DNA of 37,275 nucleotides, from the NCBI RefSeq assembly GCF_002727185.1, contig NZ_NIZW01000045.1, positions 1-37,275 on the forward strand. Direction: 5' to 3'. The translations under genes and the position numbers were made by a program. Shown in pieces: positions 1 to 8,799 of the stretch. The first letter of the stretch is position 1; each line of letters begins with the position of its first letter. The DNA is from Rhodopirellula bahusiensis. GTDB lineage: Bacteria; Planctomycetota; Planctomycetia; Pirellulales; Pirellulaceae. The notes beneath the pieces were generated by a model, which had not been told where the DNA came from, ran no database searches, and saw nothing but the letters and a program-made list of their open reading frames with translations.

Positions 1-271
1 GAGTTTCCCGACCAGAATTCAAAGCTGAAAAACGATAAAATTCAACCAAGTGTTTCACAAGACGAACGAGACTTGTGGGTAAAGACAAGGGCGATGCCCC
101 TGGCTATGTTGAAAAAGGCCGTTGGCCATCAACGGATAAAGCGCAACTTCAAAGCTCACGCTTCGGATTGTGATTGGTTGTCTTGGCCGACTCTGACGGG
201 CAAGAGTACCCATCCTCCATGCGCTGAAACGTCGTTGAGGAGGGTGAAGTAAAACGGCACAACCGCTTGAG
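1..271. other. intergenic region with a repeat copy
   Basis: No convincing gene is seen here. Positions about 181-222 hold a copy of an interspersed repeat (TTGGCCGAC, then GACGGGCAAGAGTACCCATC). A related copy lies at about 20154-20206. The reading frames that cross it look like repeat-derived open frames. Confidence 0.5.
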
Positions 272-1171
272 TCAATCATCCCCCGGCAGGTCCAGACTCG
301 CGTTGCGAGCGTAGACTTTCGCGACAGCCGCGTCGTCTTCGCCGCCCAACCCCATTCCCGCGGCGGCCAGAAACTGTTGCAGAGCCGCGGCGGTCAACGG
401 AGCACTGAACTTCGCATCGCGTGCGATGTCCAAAACGATGCCCAAGTCCTTCGGCCAGATGTTCACTTGGCTCAGCGGTGTGTAGTCGCCGGCGGCAATG
501 TGCGGCCCGCGGTTCTCCAGCATCCAACTGGTCCCGGCGCACTGCGGGATCACCTCCAGAAACTTTTCCGGTGACACGCCTTGCGTCATGCCAAACGTCA
601 TCGCTTCGGCCAGGGCTGCGATGTGTACTCCGGCGAGCAGTTGGTTGACCGCCTTCATGGCCGAACCTGCACCAACCTCCCCGAGCCGGAATACGTTTTC
701 GGCCATCGCGTCGAGCGCCGGACTCGCCACCTCAAACGCTTTCTCAGAACCCGCCGCCATGATCGAGAGTTGTCCCTTGGCGGACTTGGCCGCGCCACCG
801 GAAATCGGAGCGTCCAGGTAATGCAGTCCGCAATCGTTGCACCGACTGGCCATATCACGGGCGAAATCGGGGGCCACCGTCGCGCAGGCGATCACGACGC
901 TACCCTCTTTCATCATGCGTGCCACTCCGCTGGGACCGAACAAAACCGCAGAAGTCTGATCGGCGTTGAGGACAGAAACGACAACGATGTCCAGCGTCTC
1001 TGCGACGTCCTTGAGGTCGCCGGGCTGGCCACCTTCGGCGCGAAATCGCTCGACCGGATCAGGCGAGATGTCTGTGCCCCAAACCTCATGGCCGGCCCGC
1101 AAGCAGGACTTGGCCATCCCATATCCCATCGCCCCCAAACCAATCACAGCAATCTTCGCGGCAGTGGTCAT
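272..1171 (-). CDS. ltnD: NAD(P)-dependent 3-hydroxyacid dehydrogenase, L-threonate dehydrogenase-like
   Basis: The 299-residue product is a 3-hydroxyisobutyrate dehydrogenase-family enzyme that would oxidise a beta-hydroxyacid with NAD(P)+ in the cytoplasm. Visible features are the Rossmann motif GLGAMG (residues 11-16), the substrate-binding DAPISGG (120-126), the catalytic lysine in SAMKAVNQ (K173) and a C-terminal helical domain. The stretches QLLAGVHIAALAEAM and GTSWMLENRGPHIAAGDYTP closely resemble, from memory, E. coli YgbJ/LtnD, which suggests L-threonate or a related sugar acid as substrate. The ATG at 1171 was chosen because AAAGAG lies six bases upstream; an in-frame ATG at 1177 and a TTG at 1189 are alternatives. 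It diverges from a sugar-type regulator, consistent with a small catabolic locus. The family call is firm; the substrate is inferred. Confidence 0.85.
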   Translation of the reverse strand: MTTAAKIAVIGLGAMGYGMAKSCLRAGHEVWGTDISPDPVERFRAEGGQPGDLKDVAETLDIVVVSVLNADQTSAVLFGPSGVARMMKEGSVVIACATVAPDFARDMASRCNDCGLHYLDAPISGGAAKSAKGQLSIMAAGSEKAFEVASPALDAMAENVFRLGEVGAGSAMKAVNQLLAGVHIAALAEAMTFGMTQGVSPEKFLEVIPQCAGTSWMLENRGPHIAAGDYTPLSQVNIWPKDLGIVLDIARDAKFSAPLTAAALQQFLAAAGMGLGGEDDAAVAKVYARNASLDLPGDD

Positions 1172-1309
1172 GGGCATCTCTTTCGACAAGGATTGTGAGG
1201 TTGGCGTCAGTGGTGTGGGCAGAGCAACGCATGGTGATTTCGTTGACCGAGATCACGTTCGAGATGCAGCCGGTTGAAAGGATTGTAAGTGAGATCGCCG
1301 TTTCACTCC

Positions 1310-1347
1310 TGCGCAGCTGCGCACTTCTGCTACTCTACTGCGCAGCA
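1310..1347. promoter_or_regulatory. candidate operator: TGCGCAG palindrome plus repeated half-site
   Basis: In the gap between the divergent dehydrogenase and regulator genes lies a perfect 14-bp palindrome TGCGCAGCTGCGCA (1310-1323). A further TGCGCAGCA starts at 1339, 29 bp after the first half-site, or roughly three helical turns. Position and symmetry fit a binding site for the adjacent XylR/AraC-type regulator, but binding is inferred. Confidence 0.4.
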
Positions 1348-1383
1348 AAGAAACCGATTGATCCGCCCTTGGAATCGTGTCCC

Positions 1384-2541
1384 ATGACAAACACTCAACG
1401 ACCGCGACATGTCGGCATCCTGGTTGAGACCGATGACTCATGGGGCCGCAACGTCGTCGAGGCCATTTGTCGTTTTGGTCATTCGAGTGGTTGGTTGGTG
1501 CTGATTTCACCGCGTGATTCACAAGGTCGTCCGCGATTGCCAAAGGTTTGGAACGGCGATGGCATCATCGCTTCATTGCGATCCACGTCTTCGGTCCGCC
1601 ACGTCAAGAGTCTCAACCTACCGGTGGTCGATGTTGGCATCATGGTTCCCAAATGCGATTGGTTTGCTCGTGTCGCGACCGATGATGCCGCTCGCGCAAA
1701 AATGGCGTTCGAACATCTTCGTGATCGAGGCCTGACGCACTTTGCATGTTATGCACCGCCGATTGGTCGCTACTCCGACGTGCGATCATTGGCCTTCGCG
1801 GACGCGGTCAAGAGCGGCGGCTACGAGTGTGCCATGTACGAAGCGACGCGAGACGACACATCAGGTTGGCTGACCAACTATTCCAATGTTCGGCGGTGGC
1901 TCGCGACCCTTCCGCGTCCGCTGGGGATCTTTGCCGCGGATCCCTACCCCGCCCGACAACTGGTCGAGATTTGTTCGGTCGACTCGATTCGTATTCCCGA
2001 TGAATTGGTGGTGTTGTCCGGGGACGACGATGAACTGCTGTGCAATGTCGCCACGCCCCAGATTTCGGCGGTCGAACTGGCCAGTCACCAGATCGGCGAA
2101 ACGGCATCGCGGATGCTCGCCAAAATGATGAACGGGAGTCCCACGCCGAAACACGAAACTTTGATTCCTCCGCTCCAGGTACGAGGCCGGCATTCGACCG
2201 ATATCCTCGCGATTCCGGACGACGAAATTGCAGAGGTCTTGCGGTACATTCGCGACAAGGCTCGCGAAGGCATCACGGTGTCCGACCTGCTGAACAAGTT
2301 CCCAATTTCGCGAAGGCGACTGGAACAGCGTTTTCGTGCGGAGCTCAATCGCAGTCCCGCCGAAGAAATCCGCCGCGTCCGCATGGCTCACGTCAGCCGA
2401 CTGCTGCTGGATTCGGACAAATCCATGACCACGATCGCGGCCGAATCAGGCTTCGCAACGGGGGCCTCTCTATCGCAAGCCTTTCGTCAGCAATTCGGCA
2501 CCACACCCGGCGACTACCGACGTCGGAACAACGCGACCTGA
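1384..2541 (+). CDS. XylR-type AraC-family transcriptional regulator
   Basis: The 385-residue product has an N-terminal periplasmic-binding-protein-like sensor domain (about residues 8-265, starting RPRHVGILVETDDSWGRNVV, with a sugar-binding fold pattern including GIFAADPYPARQLVEIC). A C-terminal AraC-type DNA-binding domain (about 285-383) carries two helix-turn-helix units: SDLLNKFPISRRRLEQRFR and TTIAAESGFATGASLSQAF. This is the architecture of E. coli XylR, which is common in planctomycetes beside sugar-catabolism genes. The open frame extends upstream to 1195, but residues before the ATG at 1384 look non-coding and the sensor domain begins just after it. The gene diverges from the LtnD-like dehydrogenase, which is its most likely target. 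The ligand is unknown; a sugar or sugar acid is inferred. Confidence 0.85.
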   Translation: MTNTQRPRHVGILVETDDSWGRNVVEAICRFGHSSGWLVLISPRDSQGRPRLPKVWNGDGIIASLRSTSSVRHVKSLNLPVVDVGIMVPKCDWFARVATDDAARAKMAFEHLRDRGLTHFACYAPPIGRYSDVRSLAFADAVKSGGYECAMYEATRDDTSGWLTNYSNVRRWLATLPRPLGIFAADPYPARQLVEICSVDSIRIPDELVVLSGDDDELLCNVATPQISAVELASHQIGETASRMLAKMMNGSPTPKHETLIPPLQVRGRHSTDILAIPDDEIAEVLRYIRDKAREGITVSDLLNKFPISRRRLEQRFRAELNRSPAEEIRRVRMAHVSRLLLDSDKSMTTIAAESGFATGASLSQAFRQQFGTTPGDYRRRNNAT

Positions 2542-2758
2542 GGCGAGCCTAACACAGCGACAAACGAAAAATCGAAGGCGATTTGCGCGTCTGCGAATTG
2601 CTGTGAATTATGGTTCACCTATCCTAAGATCAGTCCCAACCGCCGTTGCCATTGAATACGGTGGCACGTCCCGCCGCAATTGCATCGCCCGAACGCACCG
2701 TTGATTGGTTCGCGATGTCACCTGCCTCCCACCTCCAATCCTCTCGCAGCGAACACGC
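2542..2758. other. intergenic region
   Basis: No gene, hairpin or repeat was recognised. It probably holds the promoter of the downstream DUF1549/DUF1553 gene. A minus-strand open frame entering it from within that gene is a shadow. Confidence 0.4.
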
Positions 2759-5116
2759 ATGAACGGCTTTCCAATGACCTCCCCGTTCGATCGCCGCGCC
2801 CAGTTCTTCGCAATCTGCCTTGGACTGCTCTACAGCGTTGCCCTGGCCAATGACGCTGGAACTCCCGCTTCGGACAAGCAGTTGACGGTTGAGCACTCCG
2901 AGCCGGTCGACTTTGTTCGAGACATTCAACCGATCTTGCGAGACAACTGCTACGAATGCCACGCCGGCACCACGGAAGAAGGCAACCTGAACCTGGGCGT
3001 CAAAGCCAAAGCGTTTCAAGGTGGCGACAGCGACGAGGCGATTCTCGTGGGTAACAGCGAAGACAGCTTGATGATTGATTTGGTATCCGGTGGCAAAGAC
3101 AACGCATTGATGCCGCCGGAAGGATACGAACCTCTGACGGCCAAGCAGGTTGGACTCCTGCGTGCTTGGATCGATCAAGGAGCACCATGGCCCGAAGACG
3201 CGGATGTCGTGGATCCTAAAATGGATCGAGCCAAAACTCACTGGGCGTTTCAACGACTGCAAAAAGTGAATCCGCCTTCTCGGTCATTGGGTGACGGTTG
3301 GCCCAAGAGCCCGATCGACCTTTTTGTACAACAACGATTGGACCTTGCCGGACTGAAACCATCGCAGCCTGCCGATGCGCGAACGCTGGTGCGGCGATTG
3401 TATTTCGACCTGATCGGGTTGCCGCCGTCTCGTGATCAAACGAACGACTTCATCGCCGCTCACTCGGAGGATTCGAAAGCCGCCGTCCAGAATTTGGTGG
3501 ACCAGTTACTCGGTTCGCCCCGGTACGGTGAGCGTTGGGGAAGGCATTGGCTGGACGTGGCTCGCTACGCCGACAGCGATGGACAAGAAGCGGACATGGA
3601 CCGTCCACACGCGTATCGCTATCGCGATTTTGTGATTCAAGCGTTCAACGAAAACATGCCCTACGACCAATTTGTGCGTTGGCAAATTGCAGGGGACGAG
3701 ATCGAACCAGAGAACGATGCCGCGGTGTCCGCCACCGGCTTCCTGACCGCTGGCACCTCCTTCAAATTGCCTGACTCATTCATCGAAAGCGAACGCCTTG
3801 CGAATCGTTACAACGAGATGGACGATGTGATTTCGACGCTCGGGTCGGGCATGCTTGGGATCACGGTCGCTTGCGCTCGTTGCCACGATCACAAATACGA
3901 TGCGTTCTCGGCGAAAGAGTACTACCAACTGTTGGGAGTCTTCCACAGCGGTGATCGCGTGTCGGACAAGCTACCGAGCGGCGAAGAGGGATACTTCTTT
4001 CGCGACTTCGACGAAGAACGCCGAACAACTTGGTTGTTCCGACGCAGCGATTTCTACGATCGCGAAATTGAAGTCGACATCGGCTTCCCCGCCATGCTGT
4101 CATCGGGTGCCGACGCCAATGAATACTGGCAGAAGGCCAAAGAAGCCTACTGCGATCATGGCGAACCCAAAAGCACATTGCAACGACGCGCCCTCGCGGA
4201 CTGGATCACCGACACGGACCATGGAGGCGGAGCGTTACTAGCCCGTGTCATCGTCAACCGAGTTTGGCACCATCACTTTGGCAAGGGGCTCGTGCACACG
4301 ACCAGCGACTTTGGTGTCAACGGTGACGCACCGTCGCACCCTCAGTTGCTTGAGTACCTGACCGACAGATTCGTTGAGAGTGGTTGGAGCATCAAGACGC
4401 TGCACCGCGAGATTCTGACCAGTTCGGTTTGGCAGCAAGCCAGCACGCGAGAAGCGTCCGACGAACGAGGACTAGAGATCGACCTCGGCAACGAACGTTT
4501 GTGGAAGATGAACCCGCAGCGTCTCGAGGTGGAAGTGATGCGTGACGCCATGCTGGCCGCAAGCGATACGCTTAATCTGCAGGCGGGCGGACCAGGCTTC
4601 AAACCCTACATCGCTCCGGAAGCCAACTTGGCCCGCAACATTCAAGGCGAGGGCTACCCCAAAGACGCCGCGGATAACGAAACCACGCGGCGTCGGAGCG
4701 TCTACATGTTCCACAAGCGACTGATTCCCTACCCGATGTTCCAGGCGTTCGATCGACCAGATCTGATGACCAGCTGTGATCGACGGCAAAACACCACCGT
4801 GGCACCTCAAGCCATGGTGATCCTCAATGACCGCTTCGTTCGCACCGTTGCTCGTGACTTCGCAAACCTTTTGCTTCAGAAGCAAGCCAGTGGATCCCAC
4901 CCAGCGAAATGGCAACCGCAGCCGGTCATCGAAGATGCCTTCGAAACGGTGTTCGCCCGGCCGCCAACCGAGAGTGAAATGAGAACCTCGATCCAGTTCA
5001 TCGATGCACAAGCCAACGCACGAAGTGACCGAGCGGAACGAGACTCGCGGATCGAAGCGCTGACTGATTTTTGCCAGTCGTTGTTCGGGCTCAATGAATT
5101 CATCTACATCGATTGA
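2759..5116 (+). CDS. PSCyt1-DUF1549-DUF1553 (PSD1) planctomycete cytochrome-type protein
   Basis: The 785-residue exported protein begins with a signal peptide (about residues 12-30, ending VALA). A Planctomycete-type cytochrome C domain follows, with a CYECH haem motif (C64-H68) and a following LMPP, the usual position of the distal methionine. Next come a DUF1549 (PSCyt2) domain (about 165-400; LTKLYFDLIGLPP-like and RYGERWGRHWLDVARYADSDG patterns, second CxxCH as CARCHDHKYDA near residue 372) and a C-terminal DUF1553 domain (about 480-780; RVIVNRVWHHHFGKGLV). The linker between DUF1549 and DUF1553 is short, so the protein is smaller than the roughly 1000-residue family members. Such proteins are nearly always beside a DUF1501 gene, as here. 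The biochemical function is unknown; a role in surface polysaccharide degradation or electron transfer is only suggested by context in the phylum. The ATG at 2759 was preferred; 2774 is possible. Confidence 0.9.
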   Translation: MNGFPMTSPFDRRAQFFAICLGLLYSVALANDAGTPASDKQLTVEHSEPVDFVRDIQPILRDNCYECHAGTTEEGNLNLGVKAKAFQGGDSDEAILVGNSEDSLMIDLVSGGKDNALMPPEGYEPLTAKQVGLLRAWIDQGAPWPEDADVVDPKMDRAKTHWAFQRLQKVNPPSRSLGDGWPKSPIDLFVQQRLDLAGLKPSQPADARTLVRRLYFDLIGLPPSRDQTNDFIAAHSEDSKAAVQNLVDQLLGSPRYGERWGRHWLDVARYADSDGQEADMDRPHAYRYRDFVIQAFNENMPYDQFVRWQIAGDEIEPENDAAVSATGFLTAGTSFKLPDSFIESERLANRYNEMDDVISTLGSGMLGITVACARCHDHKYDAFSAKEYYQLLGVFHSGDRVSDKLPSGEEGYFFRDFDEERRTTWLFRRSDFYDREIEVDIGFPAMLSSGADANEYWQKAKEAYCDHGEPKSTLQRRALADWITDTDHGGGALLARVIVNRVWHHHFGKGLVHTTSDFGVNGDAPSHPQLLEYLTDRFVESGWSIKTLHREILTSSVWQQASTREASDERGLEIDLGNERLWKMNPQRLEVEVMRDAMLAASDTLNLQAGGPGFKPYIAPEANLARNIQGEGYPKDAADNETTRRRSVYMFHKRLIPYPMFQAFDRPDLMTSCDRRQNTTVAPQAMVILNDRFVRTVARDFANLLLQKQASGSHPAKWQPQPVIEDAFETVFARPPTESEMRTSIQFIDAQANARSDRAERDSRIEALTDFCQSLFGLNEFIYID

Positions 5117-5225
5117 ATTTCAATGCCCCGTACGAAGGGCTTCCAAGCCCGTCGAAACAACCCAACAACCGCCGGCAACCAACCGCATTATTCAATAACT
5201 TACATTGAGTCAGAGGCGAACCAAC

Positions 5226-6665
5226 ATGACCAATCATTCACAACTGTTTCCCTGCGGTCGCGTCGCCAACATGCTCAGCCGCCGCGAGTGGCTCTGCCGA
5301 GCCGGTGCCGGCGCAGGAATGATTGGTCTCGCCAATCTGATGTCCGAGCAGAACCTTCTGGGTGCGCCGCCAACCGAAAGCTCGTCCGAGCCAATGACTT
5401 CGCTGGTACCGCGGCCAGGTCATTTCCCTGCCAAAGCCAAGTCGGTCATTTGGTTGTTCATGGAGGGTGCGCCCAGCTCAGTCGACATGTTCGATCCCAA
5501 ACCCGAACTCGACAAAAGAGATGGCGACACCACCGACATCCAGGCCTTCTTTGGCAACCCCGGACCACTGATGAAGTCGCCGTTCTCCTTTCAACAGTAT
5601 GGCGAAACTGGTCAGTGGGTATGCGACAAGTACACGAACGTCGCCAAGCACGTCGACAAAATGGCGTTCATCAAATCGTGCTACAGCGAATCGAATGATC
5701 ACGTCCCCGCGATCTACCAAATCAACAGCGGATTGCCTCGCCCGGGATTTCCAACCGCTGGAGCCTGGGCCACCTATGGATTGGGCAGTGAAAACCAAAA
5801 CCTGCCTGGCTACGTTGTAATGGGCAACACCAAAGGTGCCAAAGGCGGACCTCACAACTGGGGTGCCGGATTCCTGCCATCGACCTTCCAAGGAACACTG
5901 TTTCGATCCAACGGCACACCGGTTCTCAACCTCAATCGGCAACCGCAAATCACGAAGCAAGACCAGATCGCACAACTCGATCTGATGGCGAAGCTGAACG
6001 ACGAACACATGCAACGTCATACGCGCGACGCCGAATTCGCAAACCGCATGCAATCGTTTGAGTTGGCTTTCCGGATGCAGAAGGAAGCCACGGATGTCGT
6101 CGACCTCTCGCAAGAGACGAAGCAAACCCAGGAGCTCTACGGGATCGACAACCCAAGGTCCAAATCATTCGGATCCAAGTGTTTGATGGCGAGACGACTG
6201 GTCGAGAGCGGCGTTCGGTTTGTCCAGGTCTACAGCGACGGCGAATGGGACGCTCATGACAACCTGGAGGAAAACCACACACATCACTGCGCCGCCACGG
6301 ATGTCCCCGTCGCTGGTTTGCTTTCTGACTTGGAACAACGCGGGTTGCTTGACTCCACCCTCGTGATTTGGGGCGGCGAATTTGGCCGCATGCCAATCTC
6401 ACAAAACGGTAAGGGCCGCGATCACAATCCAAAGGGATTCATGCAGTGGATGGCGGGCGCGGGGATCAAGGGGGGCGTCAGCTATGGTGAAACGGACGAG
6501 ATCGGCTACGAGGCTGTTGAGAACCCCGTCAGCGTCAACGATCTGCACGCCACGATCCTACACCTGCTTGGTCTCGACCACGAGCGACTCACCTACTTCC
6601 ACAACGGCAGAAGCTATCGGCTCACCGATGTCGCGGGCAAGGTGATCCAAGACATCCTCGCTTGA
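5226..6665 (+). CDS. DUF1501 (sulfatase-like fold) Tat-exported protein
   Basis: This 479-residue DUF1501 protein starts with a twin-arginine-type export signal (SRREWLCRAGAGAGMIGLANL, split around residues 18-40). The core belongs to the alkaline-phosphatase/sulfatase-like superfamily: VIWLFMEGAPSSVDMFDPKP near the N-terminus, ESGVRFVQVYSDGEWDAHDN and VIWGGEFGRMP later, and NDLHATILHLLGLDHERL near the end. Aspartate and histidine residues in these motifs correspond to metal-site positions in that superfamily, although the enzymatic activity of DUF1501 is not established. The ATG at 5226 has AGAGG nine bases upstream. It follows the DUF1553 gene by 109 bp on the same strand, the standard pairing. 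Its TGA directly abuts the stop of the convergent FG-GAP gene. Confidence 0.9.
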   Translation: MTNHSQLFPCGRVANMLSRREWLCRAGAGAGMIGLANLMSEQNLLGAPPTESSSEPMTSLVPRPGHFPAKAKSVIWLFMEGAPSSVDMFDPKPELDKRDGDTTDIQAFFGNPGPLMKSPFSFQQYGETGQWVCDKYTNVAKHVDKMAFIKSCYSESNDHVPAIYQINSGLPRPGFPTAGAWATYGLGSENQNLPGYVVMGNTKGAKGGPHNWGAGFLPSTFQGTLFRSNGTPVLNLNRQPQITKQDQIAQLDLMAKLNDEHMQRHTRDAEFANRMQSFELAFRMQKEATDVVDLSQETKQTQELYGIDNPRSKSFGSKCLMARRLVESGVRFVQVYSDGEWDAHDNLEENHTHHCAATDVPVAGLLSDLEQRGLLDSTLVIWGGEFGRMPISQNGKGRDHNPKGFMQWMAGAGIKGGVSYGETDEIGYEAVENPVSVNDLHATILHLLGLDHERLTYFHNGRSYRLTDVAGKVIQDILA

Positions 6666-8450
6666 TCAGGGTCGTTCCTGCCTCACAAAGCCATCTGGTG
6701 TTTTGATGCGCAGGTAATCGATCGCGAACATATAGGCCTTCTTCGCCTTGGGATTCGCTCCCACAATCTGCACGCTCAACGAGTGCTGCTTTCCCTCGAC
6801 CTCGATCTTTGGAAAGCTGAGGACTCCTGTTGTAGCCACACTGCTGCTGTACAGATCGATCGGCGGGCCAAGCGGTTTGTCATCCAGCGTCAATTGCACG
6901 ATTCCATAGTCGCCTGCGCACGTGAGCACGACGTCGACATCAACGGTTCCGGTGAACTCCGGTAGCGGCAACTTCAGAGTGTCAGCGGGTTTGGCACCCG
7001 TCCACCAAAGCTGAGACTGGTTGCTCCACTGGTCTGAACTGAATCGAGACATATCCTGAACCCTGGCAGATCCTCCGGTCGATTTGCCAGTCAATGCCTC
7101 CGCTTCAATCGCACCCCGCACCTGACCAGTCTTGCTGTCGATCTTTGATTTTGGACCACGAAGCGCCTCGGCACCTTCCACCTTGGGAAGCTTTGGACCG
7201 GTGTAGACCTTCGGCTGGGCCGCATCGAATTCGGACTCACTGACCGACCTCACTTCATGGGTCAAAACATGAGCCCCCAGCATTCCTCCGACGATGATAT
7301 CGGGCAGGTTGTCATCATTGATGTCGACGATCGACACCTGGCGACCGATTCCCGCTTCACCGTCTGCTTGGTGCGGAATCCAATCCACACCCTCGTTGCC
7401 GCGACTCAACTGGAACCAATAGACAACTGCACCGGCATCCCATTGAGGGCTCTGCCGATGATGTGACCAATATGTCTTGCCGGTAACAATGTCCTTCAGA
7501 CCGTCGCCGTCCATGTCAGCCAATGCCACCGAATGCAATTCGCTGAACACGGTGCCGTACTTATTTTCGGAAGGATGCCCGCCCATGATCAAGTGGTGTT
7601 TGAACTGCGGTTCATTTTTGTCGCTACCTGCGATCTGCTCATACCAAGCCAAACCAAAATCGTGAGCACGGTGACTGGTGATGATGTCGTTGTCGCCGTC
7701 TCCATCCACATCATAAGCGTACATCTCAGCGCCACCGTACCCTTCACTCAAGGAAACAGAATGGTGGAACCAACGAGACGTTAGCGGATTCGTTCGCGGC
7801 TGTTCAAACCACCCCTTCGAATGGATCAAATCCTGTCGTCCATCTCCGTTCACATCGCCGATTCCTAGCCCATGACCAAACTTCTTCGCGGCGATCTGTT
7901 CTGAAATGGGATGGAACTCCCACGCCTCAAACGGATGTTCCCAATTGACGGTTGCGAAACCGAAGAATCCGTCTCGAGTACAAACCAACTCCGGATTTTC
8001 ATCGCCAACAACGTCGATCCATTGTGGCGACTCATTGGAGACCCAGTCGAACACCTGATGCTTTGGCCAGTGTTGGTCAAATCCTTCCTTCCCTGGGTTC
8101 TCGTAAACGTACGCCGGGGTCCCGGGAAAGCCAGCAACCAAGACATCGTCCAGCCCGTCACCGTTGAAATCGTGCATCCAACTGAAGAAGCTATCCGCAT
8201 ATCGATCCATGTTTTGCGGTACTGGTTGGTAAATTTCATGCTTCGCTTTGAAAGCTGGGCCTTCGAACCAATACGGTCCGTAGACAACGTCGAATGCACC
8301 ATCCCCGTTGATGTCAGCTGCACCGGCGCCCTCTGAAAAATAGGTGTCCGTCAATTGTTGTCTCTTAAACGAGTGCAGGCTGTACTCTTCGGCGCTTGCC
8401 AAAACTGACACCGTGATACCGACCAACAGGAAAATTCGCGACGCAATCAT
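6666..8450 (-). CDS. secreted FG-GAP/VCBS repeat protein
   Basis: This 594-residue secreted protein has a signal peptide MIASRIFLLVGITVSVLASA with predicted cleavage before EEYSL. At least five FG-GAP/VCBS-type calcium-loop repeats follow, recognisable as DxNGDGxxD variants: ADINGDGAFDVV, HDFNGDGLDDVL, GDVNGDGRQDLI, YDVDGDGDNDII, ADMDGDGLKDIV and VDINDDNLPDII. Together they suggest a beta-propeller. The last 170 residues form a separate region (DVVLTCAGDYGIVQLTLDD) that resembles a carbohydrate-binding beta-sandwich. The protein is likely periplasmic or on the cell surface. It lies on the opposite strand between the two DUF1553/DUF1501 pairs, and its stop codon abuts that of the first DUF1501 gene. 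The open frame continues 40 codons upstream, but the signal peptide fixes the start at 8450. Confidence 0.85.
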   Translation of the reverse strand: MIASRIFLLVGITVSVLASAEEYSLHSFKRQQLTDTYFSEGAGAADINGDGAFDVVYGPYWFEGPAFKAKHEIYQPVPQNMDRYADSFFSWMHDFNGDGLDDVLVAGFPGTPAYVYENPGKEGFDQHWPKHQVFDWVSNESPQWIDVVGDENPELVCTRDGFFGFATVNWEHPFEAWEFHPISEQIAAKKFGHGLGIGDVNGDGRQDLIHSKGWFEQPRTNPLTSRWFHHSVSLSEGYGGAEMYAYDVDGDGDNDIITSHRAHDFGLAWYEQIAGSDKNEPQFKHHLIMGGHPSENKYGTVFSELHSVALADMDGDGLKDIVTGKTYWSHHRQSPQWDAGAVVYWFQLSRGNEGVDWIPHQADGEAGIGRQVSIVDINDDNLPDIIVGGMLGAHVLTHEVRSVSESEFDAAQPKVYTGPKLPKVEGAEALRGPKSKIDSKTGQVRGAIEAEALTGKSTGGSARVQDMSRFSSDQWSNQSQLWWTGAKPADTLKLPLPEFTGTVDVDVVLTCAGDYGIVQLTLDDKPLGPPIDLYSSSVATTGVLSFPKIEVEGKQHSLSVQIVGANPKAKKAYMFAIDYLRIKTPDGFVRQERP

Positions 8451-8799
8451 ATTGTGGGACTCCAAGCAGAAGGTTGTCAGGCACATGGATGTCGTGCTGA
8501 CGGAGGGACGAAGTCCGAACAAAACGGCTCCGGTGCAATCAAAGCTTTTCAACAGAGCCATCGCACCCAAACGTTCCGGAACTTTTTCGATACGTGCATC
8601 ATAGCGGAAGGGCGTGAGTCCTCCGGTGACCCAAACAAATCACACCATGGAACATTCTTCTTTCACGACGCGACTACAAATCACTGACTGCTGCTCCATT
8701 CCGCTATAGTAGGAATCGAAAGATTCAGACAAGCGTCGCCCCGTCGCGATTCTCTGAGCATCAATCGACAACGATCCACTGATCAACGAGGCCATGCAC
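8451..8799. other. intergenic region between divergent genes
   Basis: About 350 bp separate the divergent FG-GAP and DUF1501 genes. It should hold both promoters. AACGAGG lies just upstream of the DUF1501 start. No repeat or RNA gene was recognised; short open frames here are shadows. Confidence 0.4.

Noticed and set aside
55..279. 74-codon minus-strand open frame
   Set aside because: It crosses a repeated sequence also present near 20.2 kb, where another frame reads a similar peptide; repeat-derived rather than a gene.
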